DNA from: Alectoria sarmentosa
Lineage: Eukaryota > Ascomycota > Lecanoromycetes > Lecanorales > Parmeliaceae
Direction: 5' to 3'
Assembly (NCBI GenBank): GCA_009733775.1
Contig: WOGZ01000424.1
Location: forward strand, 1-24,508
DNA: 24,508 bases
Positions 1-9,540 of this stretch are shown here, in pieces (the first letter of the stretch is position 1; every line of letters begins with the position of its first letter). The position numbers and the translations under genes are program-made. Below the pieces are notes generated by a model that made no database searches, was not told where the DNA came from, and was given only the letters and a program-made list of their open reading frames with translations.

Positions 1-330
1 ATAAATTTAATATTTCAGTTCGAAGAGAGAGAAAGTAAAAAAAAAAAAAAAAAAAGTTTAATCGGCGTTAAGCCTTAAGTCCGTTTCGCCTTCGTTTGTT
101 TTTAAATATCATGAATTTAATTCATGGGCCCTGACTTGTCTTAATATAAAAAGTTTATTTTATTCGATAATATCGAAATTTAAATTGTTATATTTCGTAA
201 AACGTTTTTTGATATCAGAAAATTTTGTTATTTATTATTCGAGAGCGATATTTCGTAAACATATTTAAAGATTTTCTTAAATAAATAATTTTTTAATAAC
301 GATGTGATTTTTGACTCGTTTTATAAAGAG
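1..330. other. Unassigned left flank with 19-A run
   Basis: No gene is recognisable here. Positions 37-55 are an uninterrupted run of 19 A preceded by a GA-rich stretch. About 60-140 is richer in C and G than the rest of the window and looks less mutated, while about 140-330 is typical RIP-degraded AT-rich DNA. The stretch lies just left of the Copia target-site duplication. It could therefore be the continuation of Gypsy fragment D beyond the Copia insertion, but I could not align it convincingly to the equivalent part of Gypsy C (about 14,100-14,430). Confidence 0.4.
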
Positions 331-335
331 ATATA
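331..335. repeat. Copia target-site duplication, left copy
   Basis: ATATA lies directly before the left LTR, and the right copy is ATATG. The two differ by one G>A change in a TG context, as RIP would produce. Confidence 0.6.
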
Positions 336-460
336 TGTGAAAATATGATGTAAAACACTTAGTTGTATTATTTTAAGAGTGTTATAAAGAAAAGTGCGAT
401 CTATGCTACGAGCGCATGCGCTCGTATCACGTGATTTATCACGTAATTTAAATTTCGACA
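336..460 (-). repeat. Copia 3' LTR (125 bp)
   Basis: It matches 7381-7505 over its full length without gaps. I count 19 differences in 125 positions and all are transitions. It holds a perfect 20-bp palindrome at 407-426 and the CACGTG motif seen in its partner. It is the 3' LTR because coding is on the minus strand and the polypurine tract lies immediately inside it at 461-469. Confidence 0.93.
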
Positions 461-469
461 TTTCTCTTT
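461..469 (-). promoter_or_regulatory. Copia polypurine tract
   Basis: On the minus strand the nine bases immediately before the 3' LTR read AAAGAGAAA, all purine. A polypurine tract in this exact position primes plus-strand DNA synthesis in LTR elements. It also confirms the orientation and the inner LTR boundary. Confidence 0.75.
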
Positions 470-1690
470 GCACGTATACTTTTAAAAAAATCGAACGTCG
501 GATAAATAAGGTAAATCGAGTGTCGAATAATTATAGTGAGTTTAACGTCGAATAATTAGTGTGAAATCATCTTTATATACCTCTTTTATCTTTTATACGT
601 CTCATAAAAACCCGAATTTCAAATATGAGATTCGAAATTCGCGATGTTCAAAATCGGATAAAAATAATGAAAATTCGAAAAAGGATAATCATTTTTTCTT
701 TATAAATCATTTTTAGTTTATAAATCACCTTTATTTCTTATATATCATTTTCTTTTTTTTCATAAACATTTGAATTTTAAAAACGAGATTCGAAATTCGC
801 GATATTCGAATCCGAATAAAAAGAGTGAAAATCGAAAATCTGAAAACGATTATATTTTTTTGAACATATTCGTCACGATGTCATATAGAAAAAATTCCAT
901 TTTTTAACGAAAAATCGTTTTTTGATAAATTTATTTTCAATGCACCTGATGCACATCAAAAATCGATCGACATATAGTCGATAAATATATGTGAGAGTTT
1001 ATTTTTCGATTGAATGAAATATTTCGAATTGTATATGCATATGCATATATGTATGCGATCGACTGCAAGGCCCGTGAGGGTTATTTTAGAATATTGATAT
1101 TTGATAATAATAATTAATAGCGTGCATATAAATTGTAATCGATACATTGCGATAATAATAATGATAATAATAACGACAATAATGTTTAAGGGCATAAATA
1201 TGATAACTTTAAGAATATGAGTATAATAATTTTAAAAAATATGAATATAATAATCTTAATGAGAATATTTAAGGCGATTAATGAAAAGACGATAATAATA
1301 ACCTTTTGAACGACGACGTTAATCTCAAATTTAAATCGAATATAAAAATAAATCTTTCGAAAAGAGACTCGCAGAATTTGTGATTATAATTACAATAACG
1401 ATAAATTAATTTTTAATATAATGATAATATAACGAAGTTTTAATACGTTAAAATTAATATTGAGATTTTATAAATAATTCCGATCTCGATCAATCATTCG
1501 ATCGATTATTCAAAATGTGAGAATTAATGAAATCGCTTTTTTGAAATTGTGAGCGTTGAATAATAATAACGAGACGATTTAAATAATTTTAAATGAATGA
1601 TATGAGATTGTTTTCATTTTAAAAACATCGCGAAACGTAACAAATTTATCAAGGCATAGAATTTTAATAAAATCATCAATCATTTATTTG
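470..1690 (-). other. Long non-coding 3' region of the Copia element
   Basis: About 1.2 kb separates the last recognisable RNase H residues from the polypurine tract, and I see no coding motif in it. It contains a duplicated module (about 622-680 and 779-836, each starting with GAGATTCGAAATTCGCGAT), short repeats of TCGAATAATTA (about 522-560), a stretch of repeated TTTATAAATCA (about 700-770), and an ATA-type microsatellite near 1150-1175. The 79-codon minus frame at 956-1195 is microsatellite translation and not a protein. Confidence 0.6.
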
Positions 1691-2430
1691 TTAATGAAAA
1701 TATATTAAACATTCATAATATTATTATTGACTTTTTCGCGCCCAAAATGATAAACGATATTAATATATTTAATGCGAATATGAAATTGAACGTTCTTTGC
1801 GAAAGCGATTGCGTTTTAATTATTTTCAAAAATTATGATAATTTTAAAATTCGAATCGTTAGATCGCAGAAATTAATTGAGAAGGTTTTTCAATCAAATA
1901 ATTTTTTTAATAATTTGCATTTAATCGATATATTTTATCTCATAAATGAATAATATTATGATAATTTAATATTTGCTTAATCAATTAATAACGTCGCTTT
2001 TCAAATTGAATAAATAATCGAAAATGAATTTTCGAATTGAGTTCTCAATTTAATCAAAATTAATATAATCAAATAAATTTTTTAAAGAATTTTTATACAC
2101 GAATTCGTAATGTATAATGTTTTTAAAATATCGAAAGATTCGAATAATCGCATTTTAATGCGCTAAAATAAGATTAATTGAATATCAATTAATCAAAAAA
2201 ATAACATAAATGATATCGAGACGAGTTTTCAACATAGCATATATGAGAAAATTTATAGTGAATTGATATTTTTTATAAAGCTTTTTGAGGGTCACATAGT
2301 TCTCTTCGACGAGCGTCAATCTGCGATTGATTTCGAATAATGTATTAATAAAAATGAGATTTTAACATTTGAAATAATTGAAAAAGTGTGTGATATACGT
2401 TTTTTATTTCAAACGAATAATGTTATTATA
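1691..2430 (-). pseudogene. Copia RNase H domain relic
   Basis: The minus strand at about 1708-1800 reads AKNVQFHIRIKYINIVYHF followed by REKV. This corresponds to the conserved end of Copia RNase H, in which a K-x-P-x-F-H-x-R-T-K-H-I-D core is followed by a Y-H-F-x-R-E motif. The P, T, H and D positions are altered to V, I, Y and N, all reachable by C>T or G>A. In the living family this domain removes the RNA strand during reverse transcription. The part closer to RT is too degraded for me to place individual catalytic acids. The plus-strand frame at 1747-1953 is a shadow of this domain. Confidence 0.75.
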
Positions 2431-2436
2431 ATGATT

Positions 2437-3560
2437 TTTTTTAATGATCATGTCCAAATAAAAAGCGTATAATTTCAAATCTGATATGTGAAATTTGACG
2501 TTTAAAGCATCTTTGATTCGTTTGATAACGACTTTATTGCGATTTATAATTAAAACATTATCAACGTAAAGCGTTATAATGATTTTTTTTTAAAATTCAT
2601 AAACACATTATCGTTCGATTCGATGAGATTGAAATCGAGTTTCTTTATATAAATCGAAAAATGTTAATATTAGATTTTAAAAGACTGCTTTAAATCATAA
2701 AGGGTCTTATTTAATTTATAAATTTTGATATTGTCCTTATTAAAGTCTTTAAATTGTTACATATAAATATTTTTTTAAACATCGCCATAAAGAAAGGCGA
2801 TTTTGATATTTATTTATTTTATATCTTAATTTATAATCGTCGTAAGCGCAAAGATCGCTTTATAATTTATAAACTTTATTATTAACGCGAAAATATTATA
2901 ATAATCACGACTCTTTTATTATTCGAATCTTTAAATAATTCAATATGTCTTATAGCGAATGATTTTTTTTTTAAAACCTCGTTTCACGATATAAATTTAA
3001 CGATCTCGAAGAATATAAGCCTTTAAAGACGTTTGAATAAGATATCAAATGTTATTGTTTATAAGAGACTTATATTTATCTCGTATGTTAATTTCTTAAT
3101 TTATACGAATCAAATTATTGAAAATTATTTATTCATAAATTGTAAATTCAAAGATGTTAAGTTTATTAATATGATTTATAAAAAAAGCAAAGGTAACGAA
3201 AGCTCTCATCAAAAAGTTAAATAATAAATCACAAGAATTCGAAATAATGAGATCTTTATAATCATCAAATATTTTTTGAATAATCTCATATTCGAAATGT
3301 TTTTACACAATTTTTATTTTAATAAATTTCGAAAACATTAATGAAGAGGAAGCGGTAATAGATTTAACGATTAATGCAATAAATTTGATAAATGTTATAA
3401 ACACACGCATTATAATGGCGATAAAATAAGATTTTTAAAAACGATTAATGATTAACGATGATCGAATATTCGTTGATAATAATCGATTTAACGATTTAAT
3501 CAAAGTTATAAATTTAATGTTTAATAATATAATAATATGCTGCTCATTTAATGTCTCTCT
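2437..3560 (-). pseudogene. Copia reverse transcriptase relic, YVDD changed to YVDN
   Basis: The minus strand at 2437-2580 gives ITLYVDNVLIINRNK, then KRIKDALNVKF, then DLK...FYLDM. This is the C-terminal half of a Copia RT: the Y-V-D-D catalytic box, a K-x-x-L-x-x-x-F helix and the D-L-G...Y-L-G-M motif. The second catalytic Asp is Asn (codon 2557-2559), and the D-L-G glycine is Lys. RT copies the element RNA into DNA, so this copy is dead. The fingers and palm upstream (about 2,600-3,560) should lie in this stretch but are too eroded for me to label residue by residue. The plus-strand frame at 3033-3224 is a shadow. Confidence 0.88.
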
Positions 3561-3587
3561 TATAATAAATGTTGATATAAAAAAACA

Positions 3588-4247
3588 TTAACATTTGTTT
3601 AAAGGCTCGTGAGCCTTAATCTCCTCTTCGAGATTCACAAAATATAAACGTTTTTCAATAAAATGCACATCGTTAACGCGAATAACCTTTTTTTTGATTA
3701 GATTATAAAGGCGAAAAATGAATTCGCCTTCATAATTTAAAAGAATACATTTTTCATTTTTATTTATAAATTTTTTTTGAATTCGTTTAAAAGCGTAAAT
3801 AATGAAATTAATAATACGCAAATGAAAAAGAATAAACTTGCGATAATAAAAGGTTTCGAAAAATATAATAATGATTTTAATGTTAAGGGAACGCATCGTT
3901 AAATAATTAATTATAATCATTATTTCAAATCAAAAGAATTTATTAAAATTGAAACTTAATAGAATTGAATAAATCTTATTTATTAAAATTTAATTAAATC
4001 GCTCGACGATTTTATTTATTTCGAAACTATTTATAATAATAAGTTTTTATTTAATATTCATTTAAACGAGATATTCAAAAAAGATTTTATTAATATATTC
4101 GTTTTCATTATTGAAATGAATGCGATTAATTCGATAATCGCGGGATTTTAAATAAATCTTAAAACGCAAAAACATAATGAAGATCTCACTTTTATAACGA
4201 ATATAATAGATTTTAAAATAACAAATAAAATCATTTTTAAACGTCAC
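3588..4247 (-). pseudogene. Copia integrase relic (DDE core and C-terminal part)
   Basis: The core is at 4062-4247. It reads TFKNDFICYFKIYYIRYKSE, where the family has a DDFTRY-type motif and a K-S-E helix, and then RIHFNNENEYINKIFFEYL, where the family has an S/T-D-N-G-G-E-Y box. The catalytic Asp of that box is Asn here. The C-terminal part at 3588-3920 contains CILLNYEGEFIFRLYNL followed by KKKVIRVNDVHF, matching the conserved Copia segment with G-Y...Y-R-L-Y...V-x-x-S-R-D-V-x-F. Copia integrase splices the cDNA into the genome and makes 5-bp duplications, in line with the TSD here. Two in-frame pieces remain with stops between them. Confidence 0.9.
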
Positions 4248-4820
4248 AAAATATTTATAATCATTGAAATCAATAAAAATTAAAGATTTAATAAAATCGT
4301 TATAAACAAATTCGTTCGATAAAATATCGAGCGCTATAAGATTATTATAAGAAATAATCTTTTAATGACTCATTATATAGCATTCGTAGGTATATTTTTC
4401 GATAATGTTTTTGAAGAAATTCACATTTATAACGATATTAAAAAACTTATTGAGATTTTGTTAATTCAAATGATTTATTCGAACATGTTATAATTAATAA
4501 ATTGAATTCGAGAAAACGCTATAAACGATCAAAGCATTATTATTTTTTTAAAAATTCAAAAAGAATAAATCGCGATTTCGCGTATCGATTAATGTGATAT
4601 TGTTTTAAATTAAGACATAATTTTTCTTATAAAAGATGATTTCAATATCAACATTTAAAAGCTTTTTAATTGATAAAAAATTGACGCTCATATCAAGCAT
4701 ATGCAAGACATTAAAAATCGTTAAGATAACGCGTTTGTTATTGACATTACAATTAAAATTAATGATATCGCAGATAAAAGATTGAACTTTGACGTCTTCA
4801 ATGTTTTTGATAAATCGAAA

Positions 4821-5069
4821 TTAAATCTTGATATAAATAATAAATATCGAATGATTAATAAAGAAATGACGAGTGCAATCAAAATTTATCACAATTCGAA
4901 TATCGAGATTCATAAATTTGATGAATAATAAACTTTTATTTAGGTTCGAATTCATTATTAAATTGATAAAATTCTCGTTCTCGTTTTGATTTGCTTGATT
5001 AATTGCATTCAAAATGTTAAAATCATTCGAAATGAGATTCGAATGACTTTGATCATTTAATTCATTCAA
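4821..5069 (-). pseudogene. Copia aspartic protease relic, DSG changed to NFD
   Basis: An 82-codon open stretch contains, at residues 59-70, IVINFDCTRHFF. The family has a hydrophobic residue, then D-S-G, then C/A-T-R/S-H. The catalytic Asp is Asn (about 4884-4886), Ser is Phe and Gly is Asp, each explained by C>T or G>A. This retropepsin would cut the Gag-Pol polyprotein. The preceding Asn-rich residues 10-35 look like a linker at the end of Gag. Its place between gag and integrase fits Copia order. Confidence 0.85.
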
Positions 5070-7368
5070 AAATGTTATATAAATATAAAGATAATCGTTT
5101 TTTTTTAAAATATACGTTATATTAACGTTGAGATAATTATTTTTCTTTAAAGCGAAATTATTAAATAACGTTTCTTCGATGCGTTTGCGCTTAATATTTA
5201 AAACATTAATGTTTATATAAATAATATCAATTTGCGTCTTCTTTTTCTTTTTTTATTTATTTATAAACTTTTTAAATTTTAAATGCGAGAACTTAATTTA
5301 ACATTTAACGAAAAAATGTTTGAATTTGCGATTAACGATTTTATAAAAAGCACAAATTTCGCGATTAATGAAATTAAAATTATCGAAATCGCTTTTAATG
5401 AATTATTTATTTTTATTATTGCGATGAATAAACATAATAATATTATTTTCTTTAATTGCGAATATGCGACACTTTTTATTTATTGCGTCATAAATAATTA
5501 AATCAAATTTGATTGCTTCAGGATTATAAAGCATATAAATTTGAATATAAATTATCATAAAAACATTATAAGTTTTGTCGAATTTTATAAAAAAGAATTA
5601 AATGAAATAAGACTTCGACAATGATAATGAATTATTTAAATCAACGATTTCGACGTTAACTTTACGAAAGTCCTTTTCGTATTAATGAACGCTCTTTTCG
5701 AAATTGATGTTAATATTATATAATTAACGCATAAGCTCGATGTAAAATTCAGAATTTATAAGTTTATAATAAACATTGATAACGTTTAACATAATTTGAG
5801 AATTTTCATTATGCTTTTTAATAAATTGATAATTAACATAATTAAAACGTTGACGAATAATCACGCAAATTTTAAATTTGATGATATTAATAAAGAGTTG
5901 AAAATTGTTCAACATTAATTAATCGTTGATATTTTCGTTTTATTTAATGTATTTGATAATAAATTTTAAAATAATAATGAAAATCAGAAAAAAGTTGTTT
6001 TCATCATTCGTAAAAATATTTTTAACGATATCTTAAACGTTGAATTCAATTATCGATATCGAGAAAAATAAATGAAGAAATATAAAAAATTGATAATAAT
6101 AACGAGAATAACGAAGGCGAGGGTTCTTTTATCACGATTAAAAATGATTTAAAAATATCGATTTGAGAACTGCCGCTCTGAAAAGGTGTCGAAATAAACG
6201 AATTTGATAACGATTTAAAAAACAATTCGAATGTTTTAAAGAGAGTTAATAAATGAGGCCGTTTGTCTTTAACGCGTAAATCAAAAATTTCAATATCGTT
6301 TAAAACGTCAAATGACTTCTCGTTGATTTCAAAATTATTATCACATAATAATAATATGAAAAAGATGAAATAAATGCTCTATCAATCTTTATCAAAATCA
6401 TTTAAATTTTTATTGATATTAATTAATTGTTGTTATTATGTTTCAAGGTTCTGCAATAATAATGAAAAATGTTTATATAAAAATTGACGATAAATTTAAA
6501 CGATAATATTATAATGAAATAATGTTAATAATATGAAGAATTTGATTTTAAATTTAATAATAAAGATTAAATTTAATTGAAATTATATTAAGTGCAATTA
6601 TAAACGTGTAAATCTTTTTAAAAAATTCGCATTCTTTTTATATTATTCAATTAAAGATTCGGATTTAAGATATCCGCTTCGACGATTATCATCGTAAAAT
6701 TAAGATTAATCAAATTTCATGATCACGATGATAGGATATTGTTAATAACAAATGAAGAATTCGATAATAAAGTTTCAATCTCTTTTTTTAAAAGGTTTTT
6801 GAAATCAAAACGTTAACTTTAATATATAAAGTTTATTATTTTTAATTTTAAATAAATTTATAAGCGTTTAAATAATAATGAAATCAGCTTTAAATTGTTT
6901 TAAATGATGATTAAATTGATAATAATGTTGATATTCAACTATTCAATTTGTCTCAATTTGTTTCATTAACTCGATATATCGTTGAAAATGTAAATCATCA
7001 ATTTAATGAAATGTCATAAAAACAAGAACGTATTCTTTTTTTTATTTAATGTGTTTCACATAAGAAAATTAACAATATTATAAAGATCTTATTATAATTC
7101 GATCACACGATCATATATGATCTCGATTAAAGATGAATAACTTCGACTCACCAAGAATTAAAAAATTTTAATTCCCAAATTTCGAATCATAATCGTTTAA
7201 ACCCAAAGATCATCTTATAAATAAAAATTGTTTATTTCAAAAAGATTAATTAAATAAAGATTTTTATAATTAATTGCTTTATTGCGATAAACATGAAATA
7301 CCTAAAAACAATTATAATCATAATAATTAATAGATAAATTATGTTTATAACGATCATCGAGCAAGCTC
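5070..7368 (-). pseudogene. Copia gag region relic
   Basis: The 2.3 kb between the candidate PBS and the protease should hold Gag. One open piece at 5724-5915 (63 codons) has hydrophilic, helix-like content (QRFNYVNYQF, KKHNENSQIML), compatible with a Gag capsid fragment, but I cannot match it to a family motif. No CCHC zinc knuckle could be placed. The plus-strand frame at 5283-5501 is a shadow. The assignment rests on position. Confidence 0.5.
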
Positions 7369-7380
7369 GAATTCATAATT
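7369..7380 (-). promoter_or_regulatory. Candidate Copia primer-binding site
   Basis: On the minus strand the bases just inside the 5' LTR read AATTATGAATTC. The complement of the initiator-Met tRNA anticodon arm, which primes Drosophila copia as a half-tRNA, is GGTTATGAGCCC in the equivalent register. The five mismatches in 12 are all G>A or C>T, as expected after RIP. With only seven matching bases in AT-rich DNA, the assignment is tentative. Confidence 0.45.
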
Positions 7381-7505
7381 TGTGAAAATATAATATAAAA
7401 CACTTAGTTATATTATTTTAAAAGTGCTACGAAGGAAAATGCGATCTATGTTATAAACGCATGCGCCCGTATCACGTGACCTATCACGTGACCTAAATTT
7501 CGACA
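7381..7505 (-). repeat. Copia 5' LTR (125 bp)
   Basis: This is the partner of 336-460. On the minus strand it begins TGTCGAAATTTA, followed by two adjacent copies of GGTCACGTGATA, each containing the palindromic CACGTG core. In fungi CACGTG is a binding site for bHLH factors. As this is the 5' LTR, the motifs would lie in U3, where a promoter or enhancer is expected. Their use is inferred. Confidence 0.93.
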
Positions 7506-7510
7506 ATATG
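7506..7510. repeat. Copia target-site duplication, right copy
   Basis: ATATG follows the right LTR, paired with ATATA at 331-335. A 5-bp duplication is the usual size for Copia integrases. Confidence 0.6.
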
Positions 7511-8033
7511 TATTTCGAAAATATGTTTTTTTATTGACGTGCTCGATCGACGATTTCGTATTAATTAATTTATCATCATAATTTAAATCAAAAAAATTTA
7601 TTTTATCGAGATTTCATTTTAAATTTTCGCTCGTTTTTGTTATAATAACATCAATGTCGTTATTTTTCGAAAGTTTTTAAAATCTTAATTCGTTGAATGA
7701 ATCGAATGATAAATTGAGATTTTAAATTGTTGCGTTGATTATATTTATAATAAAATTTCATAATTTTTGCGAAGTTATTTATTTTATTATTATTAAAAAT
7801 TAAGAATCGATAAATTTCGTGTAAATTGTTTTTTTAATAAATATAATTTTGATAATTTAATTAATATCGAGTGAGTTCGACGATGTTAATTTTAACGAAA
7901 TTGTTATCAATGAAATATTCGAAATAACATTTATAAAAAATAATTTTTAAAATCTTCGTAATGCTCGAATATCTTACTCAAAAATCTTAAAAACAATATA
8001 TAAAATAAATTTATTAAGGGCTCAACTAGTCGA

Positions 8034-8276
8034 TTAAAACATTAATTTCATAAAATTTGATTTTATTTTAACACGATTTTCTTTTACGAAGGGGGCTTTT
8101 TTGTTGATTTTTGAGAATCGAAAATTAATCTTAATAATTCGAATAATTAATTGTCGAATATTTTGATCGATAAAACTTATAAAAATGTGATTATTATTAA
8201 TGAATTCTTCAAGTTGAGAAACGAGAATAATGATTTTTTTAAAGACGAGGTTCGAAATAGAAATTGAAAAAGTCAC
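8034..8276 (-). pseudogene. Gypsy D gag N-terminal fragment
   Basis: An 80-codon open stretch begins with MTFSISIS at 8276. Residues 19-70 (SQLEEFINNNHIFISFIDQN and onward to KKAPFVKENRVKIK) align with a stop-riddled frame in Gypsy C at about 14,960-15,145 (QLHEFLNNDYVYINLFNENI). The D version has no internal stop and keeps more polar residues, so it is the better-preserved copy. Gag forms the particle shell. I recognise it by position and by the internal duplicate, and not by a known capsid motif. The frame ends at 8034 and the following sequence has stops. Confidence 0.65.
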
Positions 8277-8512
8277 GTTTATTATGAATTAATGACGTTG
8301 ATAAGATGTCGACGTCGTTTTGAATTTTTTTTTTAAGATGGCCGAAGGCTTATAAGTAACGATTTTTTAAGATTCGAAAGTTGAAGGTTTAATATAGAAT
8401 TGAATTTTGATGTTATGCTCGAAAGATAATGAAAATAATAAATTATCGAGCGTAAAATGTGATAAACAATAATATGATACTTGCTTAAATAAAATTCGAT
8501 GTTATTATCATT

Positions 8513-8680
8513 AATATAAAAATACGTTTTAAACTTTGATAAACGAAAGATTTTTTTTTTTTAAATAGAATTAATTATTTATATAAATTTGTTAAGTTAT
8601 AAATTTAATAAGATATTTATTTAATAAGCGCAATTATTAAACGAGATAAATATTTCGATAAAATAAATGTTTGCCAAGCC
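8513..8680 (-). repeat. Shared Gypsy LTR between C and D
   Basis: This aligns with the Gypsy A LTRs. The stretch from about 8575 (ATTTATATAAATTTGTTAAG) to 8672 follows the A LTR from its TTTATAATCTTGTTAAG onward almost without gaps, and the differences are mostly C>T and G>A. On its left is the gag-side leader of D, making it a 5' LTR. On its right is the integrase end of C, making it a 3' LTR as well. The right boundary is fuzzy (8670-8690). Confidence 0.65.
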
Positions 8681-8944
8681 TTTGCTTGCCAATCACGTAT
8701 TAAAAATTATATTTTTATTATTTAATAAAATATTTTATAACTTAATCTCGTCTCTTAATGATAACACGTTTATTTGATAATTTTTCAATAATTCATAACT
8801 CATAATTGTTAATATCGTCTTTGACGAAAATCGATGATAATTTATTAAATCGAGATTGTGATCGAATATAAAAATCTTTTTAAGAATTTAAAATTCATTT
8901 TAATTATGTTATCATAAAGACGAAATACACATTTTAAATAATTA

Positions 8945-9110
8945 ATATATTTAAATAATAAATAAATCGATTTATTTGATCAAGAATTTTGAAAAAATTT
9001 ACGAATTGTAAATCGTATTTTTTTTTAATTAAAATAATAGCAAAAATATCGTATTCGCGATAAAAACGTAACAAAACAAAATCGTCTTTGCGAAAGAATT
9101 ATAATTAATA
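8945..9110 (-). pseudogene. Gypsy C integrase C-terminal GPY/F-like module
   Basis: The minus strand reads DDFVLLRFYREYDIF, then KKKYDLQFVNFFKIL and INRFIYYLNI. In Gypsy integrases this region carries a G-D-x-V-x-L-R-L-H-K-G-Y motif and then Q-F-V-G-P-F-K-I-L and R-L-A-Y-R-L. Here G-P-F is N-F-F and other Gly/Ala/Leu positions are shifted to Asp, Ile or Phe, consistent with RIP. The module ends just before the shared LTR, where pol should stop. Confidence 0.88.
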
Positions 9111-9359
9111 ACGTTTATTATAATGAGATTTGAAATTCATTTAAACAAAAATAATAACGTTTATAATTTTTAAATAAATAATCTTTTTCGATAATAATTA
9201 TTTCTTATAAGCGTCGAGATTTAAAAATTGATTGAACGAAAATTCGAGTGCAATTTCATTTGATACGCGTTCGAGAAATGTTGAAATAACATTATTATAA
9301 ATTGTTTAAATAATAAAAATAATGATAAATTAAACATTAACGTCCTCGAGCGTAAACAT

Positions 9360-9540
9360 TCAAAATCTTAAAATTATTTTCACGATTTGATTAATTCGTT
9401 TATTCGAATCATTTATTTAAAAATAATACGTTATAAAATATAACAATTTGACACTTAATTACTCGAAAAACGTTTTTTATAATTCATTTAAGAATTTACG
9501 ATCTCGATCTGAAATGATTTATTTTGATAAATCTTAATTA
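9360..9540 (-). pseudogene. Gypsy C integrase catalytic core relic
   Basis: The minus strand gives IISDRDRKFLNEL, stop, KTFFE, stop, LSVKLLYFITYYF, stop, then INDSNKRINQIVKI. This follows the Gypsy integrase signature S-D-R-D-x-x-F...W...G...Y-S-T-A-Y-H-P-Q-T-D-G-Q-S-E-R-x-N-Q. The first motif keeps its Asp (codons at 9492-9515). The catalytic Glu in the S-E-R motif is Lys, and Trp and Gln codons have become stops. Preservation is good enough that the assignment does not depend on position. Confidence 0.93.

Larger units (their letters stand above)
336..7505 (-). mobile_element. Complete Ty1/Copia LTR retrotransposon, RIP-degraded
   Basis: This is a 7.17-kb element bounded by two 125-bp direct repeats (336-460 and 7381-7505) that begin TG and end CA. 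The flanking 5-mers are ATATA on the left and ATATG on the right, which fits a target-site duplication with one G>A change. Reading on the minus strand gives 5' LTR, candidate PBS, gag, protease, integrase, RT, RNase H, a long 3' non-coding region, polypurine tract and 3' LTR. Integrase lies before RT, which is the defining Copia order. All coding domains carry stops and missense changes, so the element cannot act on its own. It appears to be inserted into Gypsy fragment D. Confidence 0.93.
7511..8680 (-). mobile_element. Gypsy fragment D: 5' LTR and gag start
   Basis: This is a partial element on the minus strand. It has an LTR at about 8513-8680 and, to its left, a leader and gag start homologous to Gypsy C. 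Anchor motifs in D at 7960 and 8216 correspond to C at 14884 and 15140, with identical 256-bp spacing. The leader next to the LTR also aligns: ATTATCGAG lies 53 bases before TTCGATG in both. Between leader and gag, D is about 215 bp shorter than C. The fragment stops at the Copia TSD, so the rest of D, if present, should continue left of position 331. Confidence 0.8.

Noticed and set aside
1..330. Left continuation of Gypsy fragment D beyond the Copia
   Set aside because: It is expected from the nesting model, but alignment by eye to Gypsy C (about 14,100-14,430) was not convincing, so the stretch is left unassigned.
956..1195. 79-codon minus frame rich in Ile
   Set aside because: It is driven by the ATA/ATG-type microsatellite in the Copia 3' region. 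No motif.
1747..1953. 68-codon plus-strand frame in the Copia
   Set aside because: It is antisense to the Copia RNase H relic at 1708-1800.
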